The notes beneath the pieces were generated by a model, which saw nothing but the letters and a program-made list of their open reading frames with translations, was not told the DNA's origin and ran no database searches. DNA of 38,400 bases from Methanobrevibacter sp. (GTDB taxonomy: Archaea; Methanobacteriota; Methanobacteria; Methanobacteriales; Methanobacteriaceae), in the NCBI GenBank assembly GCA_017646885.1, contig JAGCLR010000171.1, forward strand, positions 1 to 38,400. The letters are read 5' to 3'. Position numbers and translations under genes: made by a program. Positions 25,001-30,973 of the stretch are shown here, one piece after another (position 1 is the first letter of the stretch; each line of letters begins with the position of its first letter).

Positions 25001-25577
25001 TTTTTTCACAAACAGATAAAGTTACTTGTGTTATATTCTCGCAATTTTTAAATGCATTTTTTCCTATATATTTACATTTATTAAGTTTCGCTCTATTTAA
25101 TGTTTTGCAATTCATAAATGCTTCATTTCCAATATGAATGCAATTGTCTAGATATATATAATTCAATGCCGAACAATTTTGAAAAGCACCATCCAATATT
25201 TCACTTTCAACTATTGCTATTTCTTGGTTTTCAATAATTTCTAATTTGGTACAATCTATAAATGCATAAGTGCCAATATGATTACAATTGGGAATATTAA
25301 CATATGTTAATTTTTCGCACTTTTCAAATGCTCGATCTCCAATAGATGTAACCTTTGGAAATGACACTTCCGATAATGATTTACAATCAGCAAAAGATCT
25401 TATGCCAATTGTTTCTACTACATTTTTATTATACTCATCATCTTTATCAATATTCTTTAGAGATGTACATCCATTAAAAGCATCATTGCCAATATAATAA
25501 CATTCGTTGCGAAAATCTGCGGATAATATTGTTGTCTGCCCTTTGAAAGATCCATCTTTAATTCCCTTTTTTTCCAT
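22095..25577 (-). CDS. BspA-type leucine-rich-repeat protein (LRR_5)
   Basis: A 1160-residue protein built largely of repeats of the BspA/Treponema type, for example IGNDAFNGCTSLKNI and IGEYAFEGCELMYL. More than twenty are visible between about residue 25 and 1000. Non-repeat insertions occur around 225-320 and 540-600, and a low-complexity NGSTNGSTNGSTN patch lies near 680. Residues about 1015-1160 form a separate beta-rich C-terminal domain. There is no signal peptide or membrane anchor, unlike host BspA surface proteins, so a virion-attached adhesin is more likely than a secreted product. It is transcribed against the fibre cluster from an interlocked late-type promoter. BspA-like repeats bind host or bacterial surface ligands; the target here is unknown. 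Confidence 0.88.
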   Translation of the reverse strand: MEKKGIKDGSFKGQTTILSADFRNECYYIGNDAFNGCTSLKNIDKDDEYNKNVVETIGIRSFADCKSLSEVSFPKVTSIGDRAFEKCEKLTYVNIPNCNHIGTYAFIDCTKLEIIENQEIAIVESEILDGAFQNCSALNYIYLDNCIHIGNEAFMNCKTLNRAKLNKCKYIGKNAFKNCENITQVTLSVCEKIDIDAFSGCSNLKSVYVKNPYGIVCELGDSNNPYVFCDCDSSQLNDPCNCNIKFYFRSDTYENIINDVNELSEKWKKNWGHYMNNIIVMPQNNQIIYTSNDDNIIEVCENIENLIESNEYKDNRYGLIQFKNKVEKLDEKIFKNPERLISIDIPIECESILDGVFEDCINLQNITIFGDLTAIGKYAFKNCQSLKSFTIPNSLISLGDGAFAGCKNIEYFDGEFVVNEGKYNKKAVVCNGKLICVSQIDKSDTEGRIHKISEIDNNISILGDACFYGHVNMRRIDISSNVTHVGDNAFEGCENLYEVHFEGTEPPTIGNDVFKDVETDFKIFVPESSFEKYHNTWATTSSYASYKDHIYPKPTDDSIIYYTDDSIKIDNQTYVESTLPNGIYYKISNVKDATLPSGYFYNTPVKKVILGDGINKLSVESFKECTKLEYIYLSDNITEFNNRCFYNCSSLTRIHIPIGLKSKIEIENNIIVNGSTNGSTNGSTNGSTNNIIPNNFVTQELGDYFGNETFCGCKKLKEFGTYYKGYVSDDNRCYVCKNVLKFFAQGELSDDVNYKLPNMNITEIYNYAFKGTNISSIDLNDNPINNINKYAFEDCQNLSSIYNWNGVKYINEFAFKNCKKLSAINLPINLSSIGEYAFEGCELMYLENNIPENLSYIGKGAFKNCKSFNSGSELNLSNVQNIYTSTFENCTSLNGVIISNKTKEIQSYAFANCTYLGNLFFSSQPELTSINTSAFENCTNLNISSLPDSINFIGNYAFNGCEKMSDLTLPIYLQTMGDKCLKSNMTITIPQLLSTPPKFMSNSKPFDVAQLNNNKLKIQMPFELEYTYRNNSDWAQYSYSFIATGINGRTIEDFLEVSCKRDGLYLKFKTIPYAWSAGSINFNIHDIGNQIIKSGSLKLERYLSNKDADIDQLTFKINLNLSDHNKYLAGMCFKIVSVSNNPALQYNSNKYKTILSTETL
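23511..23558 (-). repeat. 12-bp tandem repeat inside the LRR gene
   Basis: Four tandem copies of ATTCGTTGAACC (plus-strand reading; the second copy has one mismatch), encoding the NGST run. The unit is a multiple of 3, so copy changes lengthen or shorten the linker without shifting frame. Confidence 0.9.
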
Positions 25578-25582
25578 AAATA
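25575..25582 (+). promoter_or_regulatory. Late-type promoter octamer for the endolysin gene
   Basis: CATAAATA on the plus strand, 25 nt before the ATG at 25608. Its CAT is the complement of the LRR gene's start codon (25577-25575). It forms half of an imperfect palindrome with the octamer at 25603-25610. Confidence 0.75.
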
Positions 25583-25602
25583 TCTTATAACGATTTATAA
25601 AA

Positions 25603-25610
25603 TATTTATG
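25603..25610 (-). promoter_or_regulatory. Late-type promoter octamer for the LRR gene
   Basis: CATAAATA on the minus strand, 25 nt before the ATG at 25577. Its CAT is the complement of the endolysin start codon (25608-25610). The arrangement is symmetric with the octamer at 25575. Confidence 0.75.
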
Positions 25611-26753
25611 GCGAGTAAAAAAACAAAACTTAGTATACCACCAGGTTTTTATGATTATATTTTATATTGTGAATGTGCTCCGTCTAATTGGCCAAATAAC
25701 AAAAGACCAAGCGCAGACAATTTTGATGGTAGTGGCAAAAGTGTAGGATTGGTCAATTGGAATTCAACATCGTATACTGCAAAACATGATGCTGGAGGAG
25801 CAACAAAAGCTGGTGTGACAGTAGGGACTTGGAACTATCTTATTAGTGATAATAATACTAATAAATATCCTAAGTTTTCAGAATTCAAACACATGAGCAT
25901 TGACAGTCTATCGAAAGAGGCTTGGTTGGAAGTGGTAAATAATTTTTGGACAACTTCTCATGCAGACGATTGTGCTAATCATGCGTGTGCATGTATATTG
26001 TGTCAAACAAAGTGGGGTGGATTTGATATGTTGAAAACTCTTTTAGCGGAATTGAAAAAAAATAGCGATATACCAGATTATCCATTTGCGGGAACAGGTT
26101 ATAAAGGCATTGCGGATGCTACACATGCATATACAGATCCAATGAAAGCGTATGTTATCATTAGAAAAATAGTATTAGGCTATTTAATTTCTATAAGCGA
26201 CCCCAATTCTTCTAACGAAAGACATCGAAACAATTATAACAATAGACTGGGATGGTATAATCGATTTGCTTTAGCATTTTCGCTGCAAGGCTTGTATATT
26301 GATGTTGGGATAGGTGGTGTGAATCGCTTGTCGCCTGCAATCACTAGGGATACAACTTCTATCGACACAATAATTGGCTCCGTAACAAAACACTATCAAA
26401 ACGGAGGCCGTGGATCACAACAAGTTGTCGATTGGGGTCTGTCTCCTGAAGAATTAGAAGAAAAGATTGCTAGTGGCGAATATGATTTTATACATGAAGA
26501 TTCGGGTGGTTCGGGCAGTTATTCATCTCAATATTCGGGAGGTTCATATAGTGGGTGTAATAGTATTTCTCAATTGGGAAATTATTCAAATGCTCCAGAT
26601 GCGAATGTGGTACATCAACAAGTCCAAAGTAGGGAGGAAGTATTAAATACATTAATGTCTGGGTCTTATGAAGCCAGCTCGGTTAAAAAATGTGACGAAC
26701 TTATTACAACAGATAAAAAGAAACGTAAAAAGAAAGAGAAAAGCGAGAGTTAA
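25608..26753 (+). CDS. Endolysin, GH108-like lysozyme domain
   Basis: A 381-residue protein. The motif HDAGGATKAGVTVGTWNYL (about 60-78) matches the (D/E)xGGATxxGIT signature of GH108 N-acetylmuramidases. An upstream glutamate (E22, in LYCECAP) is a candidate catalytic acid. A helical bundle follows (about 90-230), with Cys residues in DDCANHACACILC (about 125-137). The last 110 residues hold a Ser/Gly-rich linker (GGSGSYSSQYSGG) and a basic tail (KKKRKKKEK), perhaps for envelope attachment. There is no signal peptide, so holin-dependent release would be expected. It would cleave host peptidoglycan at lysis, or locally during infection if virion-bound. Confidence 0.78.
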   Translation: MASKKTKLSIPPGFYDYILYCECAPSNWPNNKRPSADNFDGSGKSVGLVNWNSTSYTAKHDAGGATKAGVTVGTWNYLISDNNTNKYPKFSEFKHMSIDSLSKEAWLEVVNNFWTTSHADDCANHACACILCQTKWGGFDMLKTLLAELKKNSDIPDYPFAGTGYKGIADATHAYTDPMKAYVIIRKIVLGYLISISDPNSSNERHRNNYNNRLGWYNRFALAFSLQGLYIDVGIGGVNRLSPAITRDTTSIDTIIGSVTKHYQNGGRGSQQVVDWGLSPEELEEKIASGEYDFIHEDSGGSGSYSSQYSGGSYSGCNSISQLGNYSNAPDANVVHQQVQSREEVLNTLMSGSYEASSVKKCDELITTDKKKRKKKEKSES

Positions 26754-26766
26754 CCTCTCGCTTTTT
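26739..26766. terminator. Bidirectional intrinsic terminator
   Basis: Stem AAAAGCGAGAG / CTCTCGCTTTT with flanking A and T runs. It overlaps the endolysin stop codon and lies between convergent genes. Confidence 0.9.
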
Positions 26767-27218
26767 TATAGTTGGTGACTCATTATTTCAATTTTGTTTT
26801 TAATAGCATATCCAATATTATCTAATGTCTTTATACTCTCTTCAAAATAAACAATTTGTGTGTGTATCATCTTTATCTGAAGTTTTAATGCTTTACAGTC
26901 AGACTGCACAAACATTTGAGTCTCTGAACTTGATAGCTTAATATCATAACTTAACTTATATTCTCTGAATCTATCTGCAGTTTGCTTATCAAGCATCTCC
27001 TGTCGTTTCTCATGTAAAATTCTATATTCAGCAAGTTTGTCCTGAATCATTTGCCTATATGAAAGTTGGATAACCTGTGCTTCAGCAAGTTTTGAAGTGT
27101 GTTTTATAGTTTCGATCAATGATATTATTTTGCTATTCCAATCTGTACGCTCCTCTTTAAATCTTTCTTCAAGAGTTACATTGGTTTTATTTATCTTATC
27201 GTCTTCTATCGGTTTCAT
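26766..27218 (-). CDS. Coiled-coil protein of unknown function
   Basis: A 150-residue, highly charged, almost entirely helical protein with heptad patterns through its length (for example EERFKEERTDWNSKIISLIE and FEESIKTLDNIGYAIK). I do not recognise a family. Its start overlaps the end of the 56-residue upstream gene by 23 nt, implying translational coupling. The context between endolysin and S74 fibre could suggest a lysis or assembly accessory, but nothing in the sequence shows it. Confidence 0.7.
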   Translation of the reverse strand: MKPIEDDKINKTNVTLEERFKEERTDWNSKIISLIETIKHTSKLAEAQVIQLSYRQMIQDKLAEYRILHEKRQEMLDKQTADRFREYKLSYDIKLSSSETQMFVQSDCKALKLQIKMIHTQIVYFEESIKTLDNIGYAIKNKIEIMSHQL

Positions 27219-27366
27219 TAAATATAATCTCTTTTTTATTAATTTCCTCTATTGCTTCATCTATATTTTCATCCAAATCAAATTTAACTAATAATTTTAA
27301 CTTCTGTCCTTTCTTATGAAGGTATTTCTGAAATTCCTCATATTCTTTATTTATACTTTCTCCCAT
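27196..27366 (-). CDS. Small charged protein, 56 residues
   Basis: Reads MGESINKEYEEFQKYLHKK and continues Lys/Glu-rich to a TAA inside the next gene (23-nt overlap). It is probably helical and has no recognised family. The ATG lies only 5 nt after an early-type TTTGTTATATTT motif, so if that motif is the promoter the mRNA would be nearly leaderless. Coding status rests on the open frame, the sensible composition and the overlap with its neighbour. Confidence 0.5.
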   Translation of the reverse strand: MGESINKEYEEFQKYLHKKGQKLKLLVKFDLDENIDEAIEEINKKEIIFNETDRRR

Positions 27367-27371
27367 ATCTT

Positions 27372-27383
27372 AAATATAACAAA
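27372..27383 (-). promoter_or_regulatory. Early-type promoter motif
   Basis: TTTGTTATATTT on the minus strand between the terminator at 27393 and the start at 27366. The spacing to the ATG is unusually short (5 nt). Confidence 0.4.
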
Positions 27384-27392
27384 TAATAATAA

Positions 27393-27418
27393 AAAATAGC
27401 ACCAAGTGGTGCTATTTT
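27393..27418 (-). terminator. Intrinsic terminator of the S74 fibre gene
   Basis: Stem AAAATAGCACC / GGTGCTATTTT with loop AAGT. On the minus strand it follows the stop at 27421 by two bases and continues into TTATTATT. Confidence 0.88.
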
Positions 27419-27420
27419 CT

Positions 27421-28389
27421 TTACTTATTATAAACAATATTTTCTAACTCCTCAATTCTTTCAGTCAATTTCTTTATTGCAGCAATAGCAACCACCGCAA
27501 GACCATCATAATTTACAGTTTTAGTTCCATTTTCATCCTCTTTAACAAGTTCTGGGAAATACTTTTCAACACTCTGTGCAGTTACACCACCATTAATAAC
27601 TCGATTATCGTCAGAATTCCAATAGAATCTACCTGTTTTAATATTCTTGATATCATCTAAATTGATGTCATATTCTTCCGTAAATGTTTTGAGTCGCTCA
27701 TCTGATGATTGATAGAATCCTTTTGCAGTAATATCACCCTCTGCAGTAATTGTACCATCATATCCACGTACAATTATCGATGTATCAGTACTTCCCGCTG
27801 CAAAACAAGTCAGTGTATTACATTTAAGAACTCCGCTTGTTGGTGAAGGAACTGTGTCACCCGTACCACTACCAACAACAATATTGCCGCTAACAGTTGC
27901 ATTAGTGTCGCAAACAATACTACCTGCACTTACTGCACCACTTGAATCAACTATAAAATGAGTTCCTACATTCAAACTATTATTTATATTAATCGATTCT
28001 GCACTTACTGCACCACTTTGACTAACGCTAAAATTCTCTCCTAAAGACATAGATGTTACAGCAGATGGTGTATCAACAATAAAATCACCTATTGTAATCT
28101 TACGGCCAGATAATAGTTGGGCATAAAACTGAGGTGTATTTAATTCGCCTGTGTTTATTATTTCTGCAGATAATTTTCCAGTAGTTGGATCTACAACAAT
28201 TAAATCTCCACATGAGTGTGTGGTTGCGATTTTTTCTGGAAGAGAATTTGCACTCGTCTCATTAATATAAGTTCCAATTAAATATAATGGTCGTGTTGTT
28301 GTAGATATACCAGCCGTATCTTTGGTGTCGGTATTTATTATATCATGTAAATTTCCTGCGCTATCTTTAATTTGTTTAATAACTGCCAT
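27421..28389 (-). CDS. Tail fibre with C-terminal S74 intramolecular chaperone
   Basis: A 322-residue protein. Residues 1-225 are beta-rich, with repeated elements such as SGAVSAESI / SGAVSAGSI and a GDITAKG lead-in. Residues about 228-322 are a Peptidase_S74 domain: SSDERLK (S229 and K234, the same five-residue offset as the Ser/Lys cleavage dyad of endosialidase chaperones), GGVTAQSVEKYFPELV, then NYDGLAVVAIAAIKKL and a terminal coiled coil. Such domains drive trimer folding of phage fibres and then cleave themselves off just before the serine. A late-type promoter lies 30 nt upstream. Confidence 0.9.
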   Translation of the reverse strand: MAVIKQIKDSAGNLHDIINTDTKDTAGISTTTRPLYLIGTYINETSANSLPEKIATTHSCGDLIVVDPTTGKLSAEIINTGELNTPQFYAQLLSGRKITIGDFIVDTPSAVTSMSLGENFSVSQSGAVSAESININNSLNVGTHFIVDSSGAVSAGSIVCDTNATVSGNIVVGSGTGDTVPSPTSGVLKCNTLTCFAAGSTDTSIIVRGYDGTITAEGDITAKGFYQSSDERLKTFTEEYDINLDDIKNIKTGRFYWNSDDNRVINGGVTAQSVEKYFPELVKEDENGTKTVNYDGLAVVAIAAIKKLTERIEELENIVYNK

Positions 28390-28419
28390 ATATCAAATAT
28401 TTAATTTATTTTCTTACTA

Positions 28420-28427
28420 TATTTATG
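28420..28427 (-). promoter_or_regulatory. Late-type promoter octamer CATAAATA
   Basis: CATAAATA on the minus strand, 30 nt upstream of the S74 fibre ATG (28389). It overlaps the TAA stop codon (28423-28425) of the preceding gene. Confidence 0.7.
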
Positions 28428-29133
28428 ATATTTTTTTCCTGATTCGTTTGGGTTTATTCGCCTCTTCTTCTGCCATTTTTATTACAGCATCTTTCATCAC
28501 ATCATAATATGGATGAAGATATTCTGGGATATCTGCTTTTGCAAGTTCATCATCACCCATTACCATTGCTTCTCTTATCTTTGTAGCAGAATATCCGCCA
28601 GATCTATCATCCGCAATAACTATTTCAAATTCGGGTAATATATCTACTAATTTAGCATTAGGATCTTTCTGTAATATCTTTTCCTTCATCATTGGGTCAT
28701 TCATTCTATCCAATGATTTTTGATATTCTTCAAGTCTATCTTCGCCACAGCATAAAGCAACAGGCTCATATCCATTCTCTCTGGTAAATGAAATGATATT
28801 TGGTAAAAATGCAGCGTGTTCTTTATCGGCATTAAAAATCTCCCATCCACAAATTTCGGAATTATGTTTTACAATTTCATTAGCCATTTTATTCAATACA
28901 TCCTCATCCTTTAATGGTGATTTTGTATTATTGCTGACAATCTGAACGACAAATACTCTTTTGCCTGTCAATCTGTGCGCATTCTTAATCATATTCAAAT
29001 GACCGATATGGGCACAAGGATTAAAGCGACCTTGTATTACAGCAACTTTTTCATTATCTGTTATTTCGGTGTTCTCACCAACCTGTACAAATTTCTCTAA
29101 AAGAAACTCTTTTCTATTTAATATATATCCCAT
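28423..29133 (-). CDS. NMN-adenylyltransferase-like nucleotidyltransferase
   Basis: A 236-residue protein read from MGYILNRKEF; the open frame extends to 29166 but would overlap the upstream gene. Key features are VIQGRFNPCAHIGH (HIGH at 42-45, the HxGH nucleotidyltransferase signature) and SATKIREAM (182-190, matching the ISxTxIR motif). Between them is a Rossmann-like core with the CCGEDRLEEY segment. Together these place it among cytidylyltransferase-like enzymes, most like NadM/NadR-type NMN adenylyltransferases that make NAD+ from NMN and ATP. The C-terminus is basic (KPKRIRKK). It starts 7 nt after the stop of the ligase-like gene, so the two are an operon. No phage NAMPT or Nudix partner is seen here. 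Confidence 0.82.
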   Translation of the reverse strand: MGYILNRKEFLLEKFVQVGENTEITDNEKVAVIQGRFNPCAHIGHLNMIKNAHRLTGKRVFVVQIVSNNTKSPLKDEDVLNKMANEIVKHNSEICGWEIFNADKEHAAFLPNIISFTRENGYEPVALCCGEDRLEEYQKSLDRMNDPMMKEKILQKDPNAKLVDILPEFEIVIADDRSGGYSATKIREAMVMGDDELAKADIPEYLHPYYDVMKDAVIKMAEEEANKPKRIRKKIS

Positions 29134-29140
29134 TTTATTA

Positions 29141-30466
29141 CTATTTCTTGTATTTGAAATATCCACAAATTCTATTAAGAATTTGGAAATAACCTGTCAG
29201 TTTATATAGTTTACCCTTATATAAGAATGTTATACCTTCTGTTGGGAGATAGTTTTCTAATGCCGAAGGATCTGATAGCATTCCCAATTGTTCCTCCATA
29301 TATGCGATATCAACATCTGTTCCTTCTTCTTTAATTCTCTCGATTGCGTCAAGATATTTTTTTCTCAATTTGCGAGAACCCTCTTCCAAATTTGTAGATA
29401 AGAACTTTCTAATATTTCGACAAGTATCTAATCCCAAATCCATAAACAATGAGATTATAGGTTTCAATACATTATTTTTAAATTTATCATTTTTCTGAAA
29501 TTTACTAATCTTATCACCAACGCCAGAATACGGCTTTAAATAACTCTTAATTGTTGTTAGACTTAATGTCTTTCTATCTATTTTTGATACATTGGCAGCA
29601 ATATTATCCATATTTACTATATCGTCCCATTTTACATCCTTGAGTTCAGGAATCTCTTTAAATAAGAATTCTTTTGTTTCTGCCAATATAAAATCTTTAA
29701 TAGTTGTTTCTTCTGTGTAAGCAGAATTTCTTGACATTATTTCATTAATTCTATCAATATAGTTCTTATATCTTTCCTCATGGTTTTCAAACGGCTTAAC
29801 ATTAATCTCTTGTGGTCCTCTAATCAAGAATCTTCTCTGTTGTTGTTGATTGACATCACCTATAAGTTTAGCAATAGTTTTCGCAGATATCTTATCTTCC
29901 GATATCTCTTTACCATTTATATCATATTCTTTCCATCCATGAAATACAATCATAGAACTACCATAAGGAATAGTTTGCTCCGCTTCTGGACATATAACTT
30001 CAACAGACATAAATCTCTCACCATTACGGAACATTTTTTCCAATTCACCTTTATCACAATGAGACATTGCATTTTCCAAATCTGTCATCGCATCTGCCCA
30101 TGCTTGTCTCATTTCGACTCTATCCTTATCAAGATGATCTGCAATAGTTTCTTTAGTGAGTGCTAATTCACCTCTATTTTTAAAATGTGTGATATTTCTT
30201 GCGGCAATAAGATGACCATCTTTCCAACATACCATCAAATTCTGTCCGTCAGTTTTTTCCGCTACCATATGGTCAGTAGTGAATAATCCGTTGATAGTAA
30301 GATTGCAAATTTCTTTCATATCACCGAAAGTCAATTCATTATCCTCGAATGGGTGATCGAGATGACCATAACCTCCACCCTCTTCCGCAAGAACAATTGT
30401 ATTATCAGTAGTATATTTTATTCTTTTATCATATACAAACTCTTCGTAGCACTTTATATTCCTCAT
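29141..30466 (-). CDS. RNA-ligase-like covalent nucleotidyltransferase
   Basis: A 441-residue protein. Motif I is AEKTDGQNL (K71 the predicted AMP-accepting lysine, KxDG form). Others are RGE (motif II-like region, about 97), FMSVEVI (motif III-like), TEGITFLYKGKLYKLTG (motifs IV-V, near the C-terminus). The order and sequences fit the ATP-dependent ligase/RNA ligase superfamily. A helical region of about 180 residues between motifs III and IV is unusually long and could be an inserted or accessory domain. Nick-sealing or RNA repair is likely, but DNA versus RNA specificity cannot be decided here. It carries a late-type promoter 27 nt upstream, ends in TAG, and is followed by the NMN-adenylyltransferase gene. 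Confidence 0.8.
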   Translation of the reverse strand: MRNIKCYEEFVYDKRIKYTTDNTIVLAEEGGGYGHLDHPFEDNELTFGDMKEICNLTINGLFTTDHMVAEKTDGQNLMVCWKDGHLIAARNITHFKNRGELALTKETIADHLDKDRVEMRQAWADAMTDLENAMSHCDKGELEKMFRNGERFMSVEVICPEAEQTIPYGSSMIVFHGWKEYDINGKEISEDKISAKTIAKLIGDVNQQQQRRFLIRGPQEINVKPFENHEERYKNYIDRINEIMSRNSAYTEETTIKDFILAETKEFLFKEIPELKDVKWDDIVNMDNIAANVSKIDRKTLSLTTIKSYLKPYSGVGDKISKFQKNDKFKNNVLKPIISLFMDLGLDTCRNIRKFLSTNLEEGSRKLRKKYLDAIERIKEEGTDVDIAYMEEQLGMLSDPSALENYLPTEGITFLYKGKLYKLTGYFQILNRICGYFKYKK

Positions 30467-30493
30467 AAAAAATAATTATTATTTTTATATAAG

Positions 30494-30501
30494 TATTTAT
30501 G
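30494..30501 (-). promoter_or_regulatory. Late-type promoter octamer CATAAATA
   Basis: CATAAATA followed by CTTATATAA on the minus strand, 27 nt upstream of the ligase-like gene (30466). Confidence 0.7.
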
Positions 30502-30507
30502 AAGAAA

Positions 30508-30531
30508 ATGGTGAGAATTACTCCTCACCAT
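30508..30531 (-). terminator. Weak hairpin overlapping a stop codon
   Basis: Stem ATGGTGAG / CTCACCAT around the TAA of the 30518 gene, followed on the minus strand by TTTTC. It is a modest terminator for the vWA operon. Confidence 0.5.
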
Positions 30532-30967
30532 CCTCATCTTCTTCATAATAGTCGGAATCATCATAATCACCACCGTCATTTTCAATAGTGGAAAACATGC
30601 TCTCCAACTTCATTTCAATGTTTTTGGTTAATACATCAAGTTCATTAAAAAATTCGGTATTTTGAATAAATGCAGGTATATATCTTCCTAATGCAATCCA
30701 TCCTTTAAAAGACATTTCGGGATTGTCTTTCTGCCACATATGAAAAACATCTTCGGGCAATTCCGAATCAATATCAAATCGAATGTCGTCAATCTTTATT
30801 TCATTCTCTACCAGACTTTTATCAAACTTAACTTTTATAATATCACTATCCGTAGTATGGATAACATTTCCACTACCATCATCGATAGCATCAAACACAA
30901 CCTCACACTCCGTCTTTGGGAAGTTGTGTTTTTCCGCAAATAAAAATATATACTCTACATTAGTCAT
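30518..30967 (-). CDS. Acidic protein of unknown function
   Basis: A 149-residue acidic protein. Residues about 1-100 look globular (FDAIDDGSGNVIHTTDSDII ... FHMWQKDNPEMSFKGWIALG). The C-terminal 20 residues are nearly all Asp/Glu with Tyr. I do not recognise it. It starts 6 nt downstream of the DUF2828/vWA gene and shares its promoter, so a functional link with that protein is plausible but unproven. The acidic tail could mimic nucleic acid or serve as an interaction surface; that is speculation. Confidence 0.75.
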   Translation of the reverse strand: MTNVEYIFLFAEKHNFPKTECEVVFDAIDDGSGNVIHTTDSDIIKVKFDKSLVENEIKIDDIRFDIDSELPEDVFHMWQKDNPEMSFKGWIALGRYIPAFIQNTEFFNELDVLTKNIEMKLESMFSTIENDGGDYDDSDYYEEDEDGEE

Positions 30968-30973
30968 TTCCCT

